A DNA stretch of 64,000 bases from Ralstonia sp. RRA (GTDB lineage: Bacteria > Pseudomonadota > Gammaproteobacteria > Burkholderiales > Burkholderiaceae). The position numbers and the translations under genes are program-made. Below the pieces are notes generated by a model that was not told where the DNA came from, did no database searches, and was given only the letters and a program-made list of their open reading frames with translations. The first letter of the stretch is position 1. Each line of letters opens with the position of its first letter. This document shows positions 25,786 to 33,742 of the stretch, piece by piece. The stretch lies in the NCBI RefSeq assembly GCF_037023145.1, contig NZ_CP146094.1, positions 1 to 64,000 on the forward strand, given 5' to 3'.

Positions 25786-26917
25786 ATTCAACGGGATCCG
25801 TCATCGACTGCAGCAGGCGATCAGTCGCGCGCAGCAATTTCAATTTCGCATCCCAGGTTCTCAAGGTGCCTCGCAGTTGTGCGGGGCTCTCACAGGACAG
25901 CACTTCAGATCCGAGTCCGTACGACCAGCCCTCGCCACCCGAAGTGAGCAAGTTTGCGTAGTCGTCCCAAACCCGAAAAATGTTGTCCCGCTTACCGTCG
26001 TATTGCGCTTCCGGGTGATCCCATGCCAGGGAGAACACTGGGTACATCGACGTGAAGTCGGTTCCCCACATGTTCGGCCAAGCTGCTTTCTTGGGCCGGC
26101 GCGCCTTGACCAAAGCGACAAGGTCAGCGAGCAGTGGCGGCAGAACTTCATGCCGCGCTGCCACTTCCTGCACGAAGCGATCCATCTCCTTGGTGCAGGG
26201 CATCTTCAGAAGATCCGGCATCGGGCAATCCCTTCGGAAAGCCCGTGGCGTGTAACTGAAGAACGCATCAGAACCATCCTCGTTCTCCGGTTCACCTCCC
26301 TCTTCCTCCAGCTCGTCGTCCGAGTAGCACTCTTCCCATCCATACGTGCATGAGCCCGTGTTGGACAGAATGTGCTTGTGATCGAACGTCCAGCCGATTT
26401 GATGACCAGCGGCAGAGAGAATCGTGGTTGCCGCGAGCCCCAGCCCATCAGCGATCGCATTCATCGCTTCAAAGCCACGGCGCAGGCTACGAAAGTTAGG
26501 ACCGCACCGGCCGATCTCCACAAAAACGGCAAGACCGTCCGATTCCTCCTCCATAGGCTCAGCGATCGCCCCACTGTCATAGAGATCGCTGACCGTGGTG
26601 AAGACCAGATCGAGGTCGATGACCTCAACCCCGGCGGTACGCTCAGCGAACCATCGGGACATTGCCTTTTCGAAAACCTGACCTGGCGAATACCAGCTAC
26701 GCAGGTCAGAAGATCGAATCATCTTGCAAGCATTCAACGATTGAACCGCGTCTAGCCACTGCGGCCCCCGATGCCCGCCAAACTCGACCGGAACATCGCT
26801 ATGTAGCCGCGGTAGTCTCAGCCAAGAATGGGAAGATCCAGGGGCGCGGGGCAAAATCGGCCGGCTGGCTGATCCCGCTTGGACTGGGCGATCATCGCCA
26901 TCAAAATGCACACGCAT
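25775..26917 (-). CDS. PRTRC system protein F
   Basis: 380 residues. Gene order, size and the segments WFDHKHILSNTGSCTYGWEE-like region (about 190-215) and acidic linker (DDELEEEGGEPENEDGSD) fit PRTRC protein F, which has no known biochemical role. The start at ATG 26917 leaves a 100-nt overlap with a small gene upstream, so the true start may be later. Confidence 0.8.
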   Translation of the reverse strand: MRVHFDGDDRPVQAGSASRPILPRAPGSSHSWLRLPRLHSDVPVEFGGHRGPQWLDAVQSLNACKMIRSSDLRSWYSPGQVFEKAMSRWFAERTAGVEVIDLDLVFTTVSDLYDSGAIAEPMEEESDGLAVFVEIGRCGPNFRSLRRGFEAMNAIADGLGLAATTILSAAGHQIGWTFDHKHILSNTGSCTYGWEECYSDDELEEEGGEPENEDGSDAFFSYTPRAFRRDCPMPDLLKMPCTKEMDRFVQEVAARHEVLPPLLADLVALVKARRPKKAAWPNMWGTDFTSMYPVFSLAWDHPEAQYDGKRDNIFRVWDDYANLLTSGGEGWSYGLGSEVLSCESPAQLRGTLRTWDAKLKLLRATDRLLQSMTDPVEYGN

Positions 26918-27045
26918 TGGGATACCTCCTCAGGTGGTACGGGCACGGGTGCAGCAGACCCCGAAGGTTCTGCCGCGCCCATCACCTTTTCCACCGATGA
27001 GCCTTCAGCCTGGGCAAACCAGGCGTCAAACGTCATCGGCTTCAT
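26818..27045 (-). CDS. Possible small gene overlapping PRTRC F, 75 aa
   Basis: ATG 27045 lies 3 nt after the protein C stop with AAAGGG 8-9 nt upstream. The first half (MKPMTFDAWFAQAEGSSVEK) looks protein-like; the second half overlaps protein F in another frame and looks less so. It may be a real small cistron, or its start may belong to the PRTRC F gene through a frame change. Confidence 0.4.
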   Translation of the reverse strand: MKPMTFDAWFAQAEGSSVEKVMGAAEPSGSAAPVPVPPEEVSQCVCILMAMIAQSKRDQPAGRFCPAPLDLPILG

Positions 27046-27048
27046 GGT

Positions 27049-27261
27049 TCAGCCCTTTTGTCCCACCTTGCGGCGGACGTTGTACACAACGGTGCCATCC
27101 TCCCGCACGTCCCCTTGTTCGATTTCCGCCGTTGCAATGTCCGGATGCGCCATGGAAAGCACATCACGGACTTGTTCGAGCGTGAGCGAGGGGCCCGGGT
27201 CGGCGAACTGAGTGCCGTGGTACATGAAGACGCGCTTCAGCGTTTGGACTGTGAGTGCCAT
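27049..27261 (-). CDS. PRTRC system protein C (ubiquitin-like fold)
   Basis: 70 residues, the usual length. Opens MALTVQTLKRVFMYHGTQFA, with LTLEQVRDVLSMAHPDIATA following, matching the Prok_Ub-like PRTRC C family (beta-grasp). It ends KVGQKG: one terminal glycine rather than Gly-Gly, which matters if it is conjugated. Candidate substrate of the ThiF, B and A proteins of the same operon. Confidence 0.9.
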   Translation of the reverse strand: MALTVQTLKRVFMYHGTQFADPGPSLTLEQVRDVLSMAHPDIATAEIEQGDVREDGTVVYNVRRKVGQKG

Positions 27262-27273
27262 GGTTGGTCCTCC

Positions 27274-27777
27274 TTAGCCCACCAACGGCGTGCCGCCGAA
27301 CAGGCCGCCGGTAGCGTTGGACTGGTTGGTAGCAGCGTCATCAGACTGAACACCGGCAGTGGTAGCACCAGCCGATTCTTCAGAGCTCTCATCGTCATCC
27401 TCGGCGCCGATCAAGTCGCCAGCGGAAACGATGCCCGAATCAGCCTTAGGCGCCGGCTTGGCGACACCCTTGGCCTTATCGACAGCCTTCCCCTTCGCCA
27501 CATTGAGTGCGGCGCTGGTTTGGGCAAGTTGATCGACAAGCGACTGACGTTGCTCCGTGAACTCCGAGAGGCAACGGACGAACTCGAGATCGAGCTCCTC
27601 CGGGGTACCCGTCAGCACCAGCGGCGTCAGCAGCCCGCTCTCGCTGGCATCCTTCTGATCCGACTTTGGCATTGCGGCCACCGTCAGTTTTCCGGACTTG
27701 TCAGCGACGATCGAGAACATCAACCGGCCGCCCGATTGCTGGGCGAGCGACTGCAGCTGTTTGAACAGCGTGGACAT
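27274..27777 (-). CDS. PRTRC system protein E
   Basis: 167 residues from ATG 27777 with AAGGAG 5 nt upstream. N-terminal domain MSTLFKQLQSLAQQSGGRLM ... LVLTGTPEELD is typical of PRTRC E. The C-terminal 70 residues are low-complexity and acidic (GAEDDDESSEESAGATT). Function unknown. The 115-bp gap to ParB contains a hairpin (TTCCG...CGGAA) that only loosely resembles leader B. Confidence 0.88.
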   Translation of the reverse strand: MSTLFKQLQSLAQQSGGRLMFSIVADKSGKLTVAAMPKSDQKDASESGLLTPLVLTGTPEELDLEFVRCLSEFTEQRQSLVDQLAQTSAALNVAKGKAVDKAKGVAKPAPKADSGIVSAGDLIGAEDDDESSEESAGATTAGVQSDDAATNQSNATGGLFGGTPLVG

Positions 27778-27893
27778 ATAAACTCCTTGGGATGCATGTG
27801 CGAATTCCGCCTCTCGGTAGAGGGGAAACCCGCGAACGGAAATAGAAAATGCTGGCCACCAGAACGGTGGACAGCGACAGGAACCACGGCTGC

Positions 27894-29669
27894 TTAGTTC
27901 AGCAGCATGACGGCAGGAATCTTGCCGTTGAAATCGAAATCCGACGTCGCCAGAAGCCCCTTGATCATCTCGTCTCGCTTGCCCGACATGATCTTGGAGA
28001 ACTTCTTGTCGAGGTGCTGTTTCAGGCCGATCTCTTGGCACAGGCTTTCGATCTCCGCCTTCGTCATCACCTCCATCAGACCCGAGCAGACTTTCCAGTG
28101 ACTGGCGAAGTCCACACCGAGGAACGATGCAAGCGCCTTCACCTCGGACATCTGGATCTTATCGACGACCGACCAGGCGACCATGTCCAGCAGGCGGCCG
28201 CGCGGCGTCTCATCGAGGCCTTGTACAACGTCCAGGCTGTCTTTCAGCTTGACGCCGTTACCAACCTTACCCCCGCTCGCCTTGCGAACCTGCTCAGCGA
28301 GAGCGCTGTCGTCGATATGACGCAGCAGCCCTTGCGCGGCGAGAGTGATGATGAGCACGTCCGTTTTGGCCGAGCTGCGCAGAATCACGGTGCGCACGAC
28401 CTCCCGCCAGGTCTTCTCGCGATATTCCTTCACGCGAGGCGACACTGCCGAGATACTCGGTTTGGCACCCGTCTTCCCTTTCTGGGCGGCGCTGCTGCCA
28501 GCACCCGATTTCCCGGATGTCGACGCAGAACCCTTGCCCGGGCCGGTCGAAACCGGAGCGAGCGTGGCCAGATAGGCCTTGTTCTTTTCCTTGTTGCATG
28601 CAACGTCCATGCAATAGTTCGGGAACGTCTGGCCAACCTTGCCGGGCACCGCAGAGATCAGGGCACCGAAGTTCGCACACCCCTTGCAGGCATCTGCCTG
28701 TTCGGCGCCGACGCCCGTGTCGCCGTCCGCCTTGAGGGCGATTACCGTCTGGTTGTCGCCGGGGCGGACCACCTGGATGCGTTGATACTGCCCTTCCAGG
28801 CTCTTTTTCACGGATTCGATCAGCGCTTCGTTCTTCGCATCGAAGCACGATTTCTTCGTGCAGCGACCATCGTCGATAGCCTCCGCAAAAAGCGCGCGCT
28901 GATTGGCCGAATTGTGATGGCAGGAAACGCACTCGCTCTTGTCAAAGCGCGCGTTGTCGAGCCGCAAAGCCTGCGCTGCCAGCTCAGTCCTCAGATCGGG
29001 GACCGAGACTTTCTTCTCGATGATGAGCGGAAGAATCTGGGCCTGTACGTTCTTCGGAACGGCTGCGAGCAGCTCAGCATGACCGAGCAGGATCTTGCGC
29101 TCATTCAACGCGTCCTGAACAGCGGGGATGCAGTTTTGCAGCGCGAGGCGGCTTTCCAGCTTGGGCATTGACCACCCGAGCCGCTTCGCCACCTCATTGC
29201 GATCACCACCGTAGAGGCCCATCGCCGTAACCGCGGCACCCGATTCTTCGGTGGCCGACATACCTTCGCGCTGGATATTTTCAGCGGCGGCAGCGGCAGC
29301 GGCCTCCGCATCGGTCATCTCCCGCGAGAAAGCTGGGATTACCCCGTCGGGCCCATACGCTTCGTGCGCGCCACGTAGGCGACGTTCGCCTGCGATGAGT
29401 TCGAGGTACCCATCCTTCGGACGGACCAAGATGGGCTGCAGAATGCCCTGAGACTTGATGGACTGAACCAACTCAGCCATCGCCTGCGGCTCAAAGAACT
29501 GACGTGGGTTATAGACCACGCGAACATCGCCGATGCGGGCAAAGATGAAGTTCGCGCCCCCCGGAGCCAGTTCCCAGTTAACTGCTTGTGCCCTGTCTTC
29601 CGGCATAACAGCGCCTGCGTCTGGCAAGGGTGCAGTGGGGACCAGAGAGGTCTCGGTTGAGAGTTGCAT
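27894..29669 (-). CDS. PRTRC system ParB-family protein
   Basis: 591 residues. ParB/Sulfiredoxin-type N-terminal domain: NPRQFFEPQAMAELVQSIKS, GILQPILVRP and the ParB box LIAGERRLRGA, then AENIQREGMSATEE and a helix-turn-helix region (NEVAKRLGWSMPKLESRLAL). The long C-terminal part has several cysteine pairs (CVSCHHNS, CTKKSCFD, CKGCANFG, CMDVACNK), likely zinc-binding, then a G/S/A-rich linker and a helical tail. First gene of the PRTRC operon, behind a leader-B switch. Confidence 0.92.
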   Translation of the reverse strand: MQLSTETSLVPTAPLPDAGAVMPEDRAQAVNWELAPGGANFIFARIGDVRVVYNPRQFFEPQAMAELVQSIKSQGILQPILVRPKDGYLELIAGERRLRGAHEAYGPDGVIPAFSREMTDAEAAAAAAAENIQREGMSATEESGAAVTAMGLYGGDRNEVAKRLGWSMPKLESRLALQNCIPAVQDALNERKILLGHAELLAAVPKNVQAQILPLIIEKKVSVPDLRTELAAQALRLDNARFDKSECVSCHHNSANQRALFAEAIDDGRCTKKSCFDAKNEALIESVKKSLEGQYQRIQVVRPGDNQTVIALKADGDTGVGAEQADACKGCANFGALISAVPGKVGQTFPNYCMDVACNKEKNKAYLATLAPVSTGPGKGSASTSGKSGAGSSAAQKGKTGAKPSISAVSPRVKEYREKTWREVVRTVILRSSAKTDVLIITLAAQGLLRHIDDSALAEQVRKASGGKVGNGVKLKDSLDVVQGLDETPRGRLLDMVAWSVVDKIQMSEVKALASFLGVDFASHWKVCSGLMEVMTKAEIESLCQEIGLKQHLDKKFSKIMSGKRDEMIKGLLATSDFDFNGKIPAVMLLN

Positions 29670-29738
29670 GGATTCTCCTGAAGTACAGAGGCAGAATCCA
29701 TGCCCCGCGTGGGATCATGAATCCCACCAGGGTTGAAA
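29670..29738 (-). promoter_or_regulatory. Leader B4: RBS-switch RNA before PRTRC parB
   Basis: Outer CCC/GGG; inner GUGGGA/UCCCAC. Loop AUUCAUG pairs over 7 positions with CAUGGAU (one G-U). The same strand, GCAUGGAUUCU, pairs over 11 bp with AGAAUCCAUGC, which spans the ribosome site and the AUG, extended by CCU/AGG. The best example of the two exclusive states. Confidence 0.85.
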
Positions 29739-29758
29739 GTGTCGACTTGTCGTCGTTT

Positions 29759-29781
29759 GGCTAGTTGCGCCCAGCTGCGCA
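29759..29781 (-). promoter_or_regulatory. Leader A (d): AGCUGG-loop pseudoknot
   Basis: Minus strand: UGCGC-AGCUGG-GCGCA, a perfect 5-bp stem, followed by CUAGCC; GCUGG pairs with CUAGC. The stem differs completely from the CGGY/RCCG stems of other copies while keeping the loop. Confidence 0.8.
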
Positions 29782-29802
29782 TTCTGACGGGACCATTGCT
29801 GC

Positions 29803-29830
29803 TTCCCGCCAAGAAATTAGACCGATTTTA
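29803..29830 (-). promoter_or_regulatory. Putative promoter region (d) of the PRTRC operon
   Basis: TAAAAT (minus, 29825-29830) is a possible -10. An imperfect dyad TTCT-N5-GGAA lies at 29803-29815, downstream of that -10, unlike the other promoters. Assignment is tentative. Confidence 0.4.
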
Positions 29831-29845
29831 GGGCAAAAAACTCGT

Positions 29846-30586
29846 TTACGGCAACAGATGGCCGAAAAGGCTAGCGGTGTCGCACAACGCCAGCACCGCT
29901 ACTCCTGCGATGGCCAGATATGGCCCGAAAGGGGTCTCCCTGCGACCAGCGCCCCGAGCCATCAAGCTCACTCCCGCCACTAGAGCGAAAAGCAGCAAGG
30001 CCGTCGTCAAGACGGCCAACAGCGCCGGCGCACCGCTCCAGGCACCGATGGCGGCAAACATCTTGAAGTCGCCTTTGTACATACCGGACTGTCCAGCGGT
30101 AAGCTGGAAAAGTAAGTTCAGCCCCCAAAGTGCACTGTAGCCAGTGACAGCACCAATCACGGCTGACTGCAACGGGACGAATGTGCCCGCACAATTGGCC
30201 AGCAGCCCACCCCACAGCAGCGGTAACACTATGACGTCTGGAATGATTTGATGCTCTGCATCGACTAGCGCGCAGGTCGCGAGCATGGCTGCATACAGGA
30301 CAAAAAGTCCGATAGTCGCCGGCGAATCCCATCGCCATGCTGCTAGCAGGCCTGCACCTGCGAGGAGAGTGCAGCAGACTACAAAGGTGGACCAAGAAGC
30401 CCACGTACTCGGAGGTTTCATGCGGGAGAGCGCCGCCAGAAATACACCCAGCCCCTCCCCAACGCCGTCTTCGTCGACACTCCATTGCGCTTCGAGGAAT
30501 CGTGGAATCCATCCCGCCAATGCAATGCTGCAGCCGCCGGCCACCAGGCCCAAAATAGTGGCCCCCAAAACGACTGGAACTTCCAT
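29846..30586 (-). CDS. Prepilin peptidase (A24 family)
   Basis: 246 residues, about seven or eight membrane segments. Catalytic aspartates are seen in CALVDAEHQIIPDVIV and in the GxGD-type GMYKGDFKMFAAIGAW. It lacks the N-terminal cysteine-rich methyltransferase domain of full PilD, as do plasmid-borne TadV/PilU-type enzymes. Would cleave leader peptides of type IV or Tad prepilins at the inner membrane. No pilin gene is obvious nearby. Confidence 0.85.
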   Translation of the reverse strand: MEVPVVLGATILGLVAGGCSIALAGWIPRFLEAQWSVDEDGVGEGLGVFLAALSRMKPPSTWASWSTFVVCCTLLAGAGLLAAWRWDSPATIGLFVLYAAMLATCALVDAEHQIIPDVIVLPLLWGGLLANCAGTFVPLQSAVIGAVTGYSALWGLNLLFQLTAGQSGMYKGDFKMFAAIGAWSGAPALLAVLTTALLLFALVAGVSLMARGAGRRETPFGPYLAIAGVAVLALCDTASLFGHLLP

Positions 30587-30606
30587 CCGGATCCTCGCCT
30601 ACTAGC

Positions 30607-30933
30607 TCAATGCTCCGCGAGCAAGAACCCTTCTGGCATGCTCGCAAAAAAGTCTGAAACTTCCGCTTCTTCAGCTTCGATATGGCACCGGTACATACCA
30701 GCATCGTGCTGTAGAGTGATTTGGCCACGTCTGCAGCGCATTCGGTTGGCCATCTCGCCTTGCCGGATGCGCAGCGCGTAACTTTCGCGCCCGCCCTTTT
30801 CGATCACACGGAGCGCCAGTTCGCCTTCGACCGATTCGGCCATGAGAATCTTGTCGTCGGCCAGCAGAAGATGACCGGGCATGGTGGGTCGGATTGGCGT
30901 CGAACCGACCTTGAATCGCTTCTGGATCTGCAT
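30607..30933 (-). CDS. Hypothetical protein, 108 aa
   Basis: ATG 30933. Beta-rich (PGHLLLADDKILMAESVEGE), with a charged middle and acidic C-terminus. Soluble. Sits between the prepilin peptidase and the HExxH protein, with short spacings, so probably one operon. No motif recognised. Confidence 0.6.
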   Translation of the reverse strand: MQIQKRFKVGSTPIRPTMPGHLLLADDKILMAESVEGELALRVIEKGGRESYALRIRQGEMANRMRCRRGQITLQHDAGMYRCHIEAEEAEVSDFFASMPEGFLLAEH

Positions 30934-30986
30934 CTAGCTCCCTTGGTTTTGGAACAGCTTACGCCGCCGACGCCAAGATACCAGCC

Positions 30987-31820
30987 CTACTGGTGCCCCC
31001 AAACAAAGCGTGCCCGAAGGCCAGCCCACCAACGGCCAATTCGCCGCGAAAGGTCATTGGCGGCGATGATTGCCACCGTCGCAACAGTCAACAACCCGGT
31101 AACCAGTATCAGGCCACTTGTTACGGCATTCGGCGCGAGCTCCAACGCAGCAAAGGCGAACGCAAGTGTCGCCAAGCACGCCCAAACCGCCAGCGTGAAA
31201 AGCCCGTCTCGCTGGGTCTTGACCAGATCCTCCAACACAACCCGGTCAAGCACGGTGATTCCACCTGTGGACTGCTGGGGAAACGCCTTTCTGACTTCAC
31301 GCGCCAAGAAGTCAGCGCTGGGATTGGCTCCATCCTCCCACGTGAGGCGAGCTTTGATGCCCTCGACTGCGGCACGGGCGTCTGCAATCGCCTTCGCCCG
31401 GGTCTCTTCGCGAATGTATTTTGGCCAGTCGTCACGGACAGTCGCCTCAATCACATCCGGGACCTCCCCTTCCCAGTAGAACTCATAGAAGAGTTGGAGG
31501 AGCGTGAGGAACGGCGTTCCATGGTAGCCACGGTAGCCCCCGTAACTGAGACACGCCCAGTGAGCGAGCTCATGCAGGAAGAACTCGTCAGTCGGTACCT
31601 CATGGAAAGCGGCCACGCGGAAACGGTCACGCCGGCGCCAGTCGCCGACCACGATCTTGCTCAAGAGAGATACTTTTTTGGCTAGGCGCAGTTCCGGCGC
31701 CCTCTTGATACCGAGTTCAAGGCAGATGGCTTCGTACCGCTCGCGTGCCGCGGCAAAGTTGTCTGGCTCGATAGCACCGGACGCAACGGCGCCCCATTCA
31801 ACTAGTCGTCCGAATAGCAT
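30987..31820 (-). CDS. Membrane-anchored HExxH protein, 277 aa
   Basis: Around residue 84 it has EFFLHELAHWACLSYGGYRG, an HExxH zinc signature with a further HGTPF just downstream, as in small SprT- or DUF-type metalloproteases. Two transmembrane segments near the C-terminus (FTLAVWACLATLAFAFAALE and SGLILVTGLLTVATVAII) would place the catalytic domain in the cytoplasm. Substrate unknown. Its start is 1 nt after the stop of the next gene. Confidence 0.65.
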   Translation of the reverse strand: MLFGRLVEWGAVASGAIEPDNFAAARERYEAICLELGIKRAPELRLAKKVSLLSKIVVGDWRRRDRFRVAAFHEVPTDEFFLHELAHWACLSYGGYRGYHGTPFLTLLQLFYEFYWEGEVPDVIEATVRDDWPKYIREETRAKAIADARAAVEGIKARLTWEDGANPSADFLAREVRKAFPQQSTGGITVLDRVVLEDLVKTQRDGLFTLAVWACLATLAFAFAALELAPNAVTSGLILVTGLLTVATVAIIAANDLSRRIGRWWAGLRARFVWGHQ

Positions 31821-31821
31821 G

Positions 31822-32001
31822 TCAGTTCAGCGCAGGCTTGTACGAGCAAATGAAGTTGTGCATCAGGGCGAAGCCCTCGACATCGCCATCGAAGTAAATG
31901 TGGCCCCCGCTAATACTTCGCACGGTGACCTCACCGCCCAACTCCCCGTCTGTGCACTCGTAGGTGCGATCCACGACCACGTCTGCTGCCGTCATAGCCA
32001 T
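31822..32001 (-). CDS. Small hypothetical protein, 59 aa
   Basis: ATG 32001 with GGAGG 6 nt upstream, reading MAMTAADVVVDRTYECTDGE to ICSYKPALN. Ends 1 nt before the HExxH gene, so coupled to it. Too short to classify. A GTTGATATCAAC palindrome lies 50 bp upstream. Confidence 0.55.
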   Translation of the reverse strand: MAMTAADVVVDRTYECTDGELGGEVTVRSISGGHIYFDGDVEGFALMHNFICSYKPALN

Positions 32002-32051
32002 GTGACTCCTCCCACCACCATATTGAATATTTCGGGTATCCGGGTCTCGTG

Positions 32052-32063
32052 GTTGATATCAAC
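32052..32063 (-). promoter_or_regulatory. Palindrome GTTGATATCAAC, copy 1
   Basis: Perfect 12-bp palindrome about 50 bp before the start of the 31822-32001 gene. An identical copy with the same flank (CGTG before it on the plus strand) lies at 32758-32769, 63 bp before the next gene start. Probable shared operator. Confidence 0.55.
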
Positions 32064-32100
32064 GTTGAGACGTCACCTTGTCTTCCCGATTTCCAAACGC

Positions 32101-32694
32101 CTAGTCGATATCAGCGTGCCGCTTATTCGTCCACAATCCGGATGCGATCTGATTCCATTCAAAGAGGTCAACCGCATTGATCCGCATCGCCCATCCTGAG
32201 TATCGGCCGTAAGCCGGATGCTCGGGAGTAGTCCATTCCCATTCGTTCGTCGTGACATGGACGCCGAGCCGATTCATGGCCTCGCGTTGCCCGTCGTGCC
32301 CGGTGTGAATTAGCGGGAAGTCGTCGGGGAAGTTAGCGAGTGCTGCGCGTAGCTCGCCGACGGTGCGCGCGTAGGTGCTCTGCCAATAGCGCCTCGAGAG
32401 CTCTTGGTCTGGCGATAGCGGGCGAGGCCCGCCAAAAAACCGGTAGATCGTGTCTAGGGATTCGAACGTGCTGAACTCCACGTGCCCGGGAAGCTTGCAC
32501 CGCTCGACGGCGGGTTGAACGTTGAATGCGACCAAAGACTTGTCGCCGCGAATCAGGTCGACGGCCGCCTGATAGTCGCCGTCGTAGCTAGCCGTCACCA
32601 AATACGGCAAGTCTTGCCCGCCGACTTCATCATCGGCGTCAGTGTCGTAAATCTCTATTAACTTTAGCAGTGAGGAACCCGTGGTTGCATTCAT
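32101..32694 (-). CDS. Hypothetical protein, 197 aa
   Basis: ATG 32694 with GGAG 9 nt upstream (a TTG at 32709 is possible). Acidic soluble protein. The segment RTVGELRAALANFPDDFPLI followed by GHDGQREAMNRLGVHV resembles C-terminal parts of several phage/plasmid unknown proteins in which a short ELRxxLxxFPDD block recurs. Function unknown. Confidence 0.6.
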   Translation of the reverse strand: MNATTGSSLLKLIEIYDTDADDEVGGQDLPYLVTASYDGDYQAAVDLIRGDKSLVAFNVQPAVERCKLPGHVEFSTFESLDTIYRFFGGPRPLSPDQELSRRYWQSTYARTVGELRAALANFPDDFPLIHTGHDGQREAMNRLGVHVTTNEWEWTTPEHPAYGRYSGWAMRINAVDLFEWNQIASGLWTNKRHADID

Positions 32695-32757
32695 GCTTTT
32701 CGACTCCAATCAGGTCATCCCTGGTTATCGGTTGCGGAAACTAAATTGCATTTCGTG

Positions 32758-32769
32758 GTTGATATCAAC
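32758..32769 (-). promoter_or_regulatory. Palindrome GTTGATATCAAC, copy 2
   Basis: Second identical copy, upstream of the 32101-32694 gene. Same orientation and similar distance to the start codon as copy 1. Confidence 0.55.
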
Positions 32770-32811
32770 CGAGGGCCCATGCGCCGTACCTGTGAGCCAA
32801 TCAATAGTTGT

Positions 32812-33438
32812 TTAGCGATTGCCTAAAGGTGCACCGCCGCCCTGTTGCGCAGAGAGCGCACGAAGCTCTTCGGCGACGCTCTCGCAGGATTTCGGCGTGA
32901 TGCGCCGTCCTTTGGCTACGATCTCCGCGTACTCAGCAGAGAATCGGATGTCGTCGGGGACGTTCCCGCCAACGGTGAGACTGAACGCCGAATCGCCGAT
33001 TGCCGTGTACACAATCGGCAAGTTCATGACGGTGGCCACCTTGCGGTTGACGAGCTGCGGCGACATCTCGACTTCAGGCAAAGTCTTGCCAGCTTTGGCA
33101 TTGATGAGGCAGGCGGCCATGTAGGCTGAATAGAACTGCTGACGAAGGAGGCCGCCCGCTTGCGCTGGTAGCGTCGACTTCGCGCCAATCTTTACCTCCG
33201 GTTGAGGGGCGTCTCCACCCGCGACCGCCGCAACAGAAGAAGAGTCGCTTTTGGTGTCAACGGGCGCTCCGGACGGAAATTCGATGTCGGGGTGAGTACC
33301 GGTGTACGTGGTCCAAGCCACTAGGATCACCACAGCCACCATGAGCACGCGCAACGGTAGATTCACGTCGAATGAACGACCGAATAGGGTCATCCTTGTC
33401 GGATCAGAAGCTGGGAAATCGTCTTCCAGGTCCATCAT
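32812..33438 (-). CDS. Single-pass membrane protein, 208 aa
   Basis: Start placed at ATG 33438 (MMDLEDDFPASDPTRMTLFG); no good SD, and the frame is open further upstream to a TTG at 33537. One transmembrane segment (VLMVAVVILVAWTTYTGTHP), then a periplasmic-type domain with EELRALSAQQGGGAPLGNR at its end. Function unknown. Confidence 0.5.
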   Translation of the reverse strand: MMDLEDDFPASDPTRMTLFGRSFDVNLPLRVLMVAVVILVAWTTYTGTHPDIEFPSGAPVDTKSDSSSVAAVAGGDAPQPEVKIGAKSTLPAQAGGLLRQQFYSAYMAACLINAKAGKTLPEVEMSPQLVNRKVATVMNLPIVYTAIGDSAFSLTVGGNVPDDIRFSAEYAEIVAKGRRITPKSCESVAEELRALSAQQGGGAPLGNR

Positions 33439-33583
33439 GTAGGTTTGCGCGCCACGAAGATTCAGGGTGGAGATCAGGTTTGCGACCGATTCCCCCGCTC
33501 GCGCGCAGTTCAGCCAACCTAATCTTGGATAGTTCAATTATCTGGTCGCGTTGGCTCGCCAACCACTCGTAAAGAGCCCGCAT
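33404..33583 (-). CDS. Possible small helical protein, 59 aa
   Basis: ATG 33583 with AGAGG 6 nt upstream; the first half (MRALYEWLASQRDQIIELSK) is a good amphipathic helix. The second half overlaps the start of the membrane gene in another frame. May be a real leader cistron. Confidence 0.35.
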   Translation of the reverse strand: MRALYEWLASQRDQIIELSKIRLAELRASGGIGRKPDLHPESSWRANLHDGPGRRFPSF

Positions 33584-33645
33584 CCCGGCCCTCTTTCGGT
33601 CCCAATAACGTCGATTCCACTGGCGAGGCACAGCAACGAAACTCG

Positions 33646-33674
33646 ATTTCCTGGTAGGAAATTGCTGGTATACT
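33646..33674 (+). promoter_or_regulatory. Promoter with ATTTCC-N5-GGAAAT dyad (f)
   Basis: Perfect dyad ATTTCCTGGTAGGAAAT overlaps the -35 position; -10 is TATACT (33669-33674). Drives the plus-strand operon 33808-38964. Confidence 0.7.
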
Positions 33675-33692
33675 CGACCTCGATCCTTGATC

Positions 33693-33715
33693 CGGTAGCT
33701 GGACCGTACCTAGCC
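33693..33715 (+). promoter_or_regulatory. Leader A (f): AGCUGG-loop pseudoknot
   Basis: CGGU-AGCUGG-ACCG hairpin followed by CUAGCC; loop GCUGG pairs with CUAGC. Begins about 20 nt after the -10, so it is at the 5' end of the transcript. A further hairpin GGCGC...GCGCC follows before leader B. Confidence 0.8.
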
Positions 33716-33742
33716 CTTTCTAGGCGCACCTTGCGCCACTTT

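Noticed and set aside
27780..27893. Leader B before PRTRC protein E
   Set aside because: A hairpin with TTCCG/CGGAA exists, but I could not find a loop-to-ribosome-site imitation or a consistent middle strand.
27849..29171. 440-codon plus-strand open frame antisense to PRTRC parB
   Set aside because: It lies wholly opposite a gene with clear ParB motifs; its composition (His/Arg/Leu-rich) is that of an antisense shadow and it has no motif.
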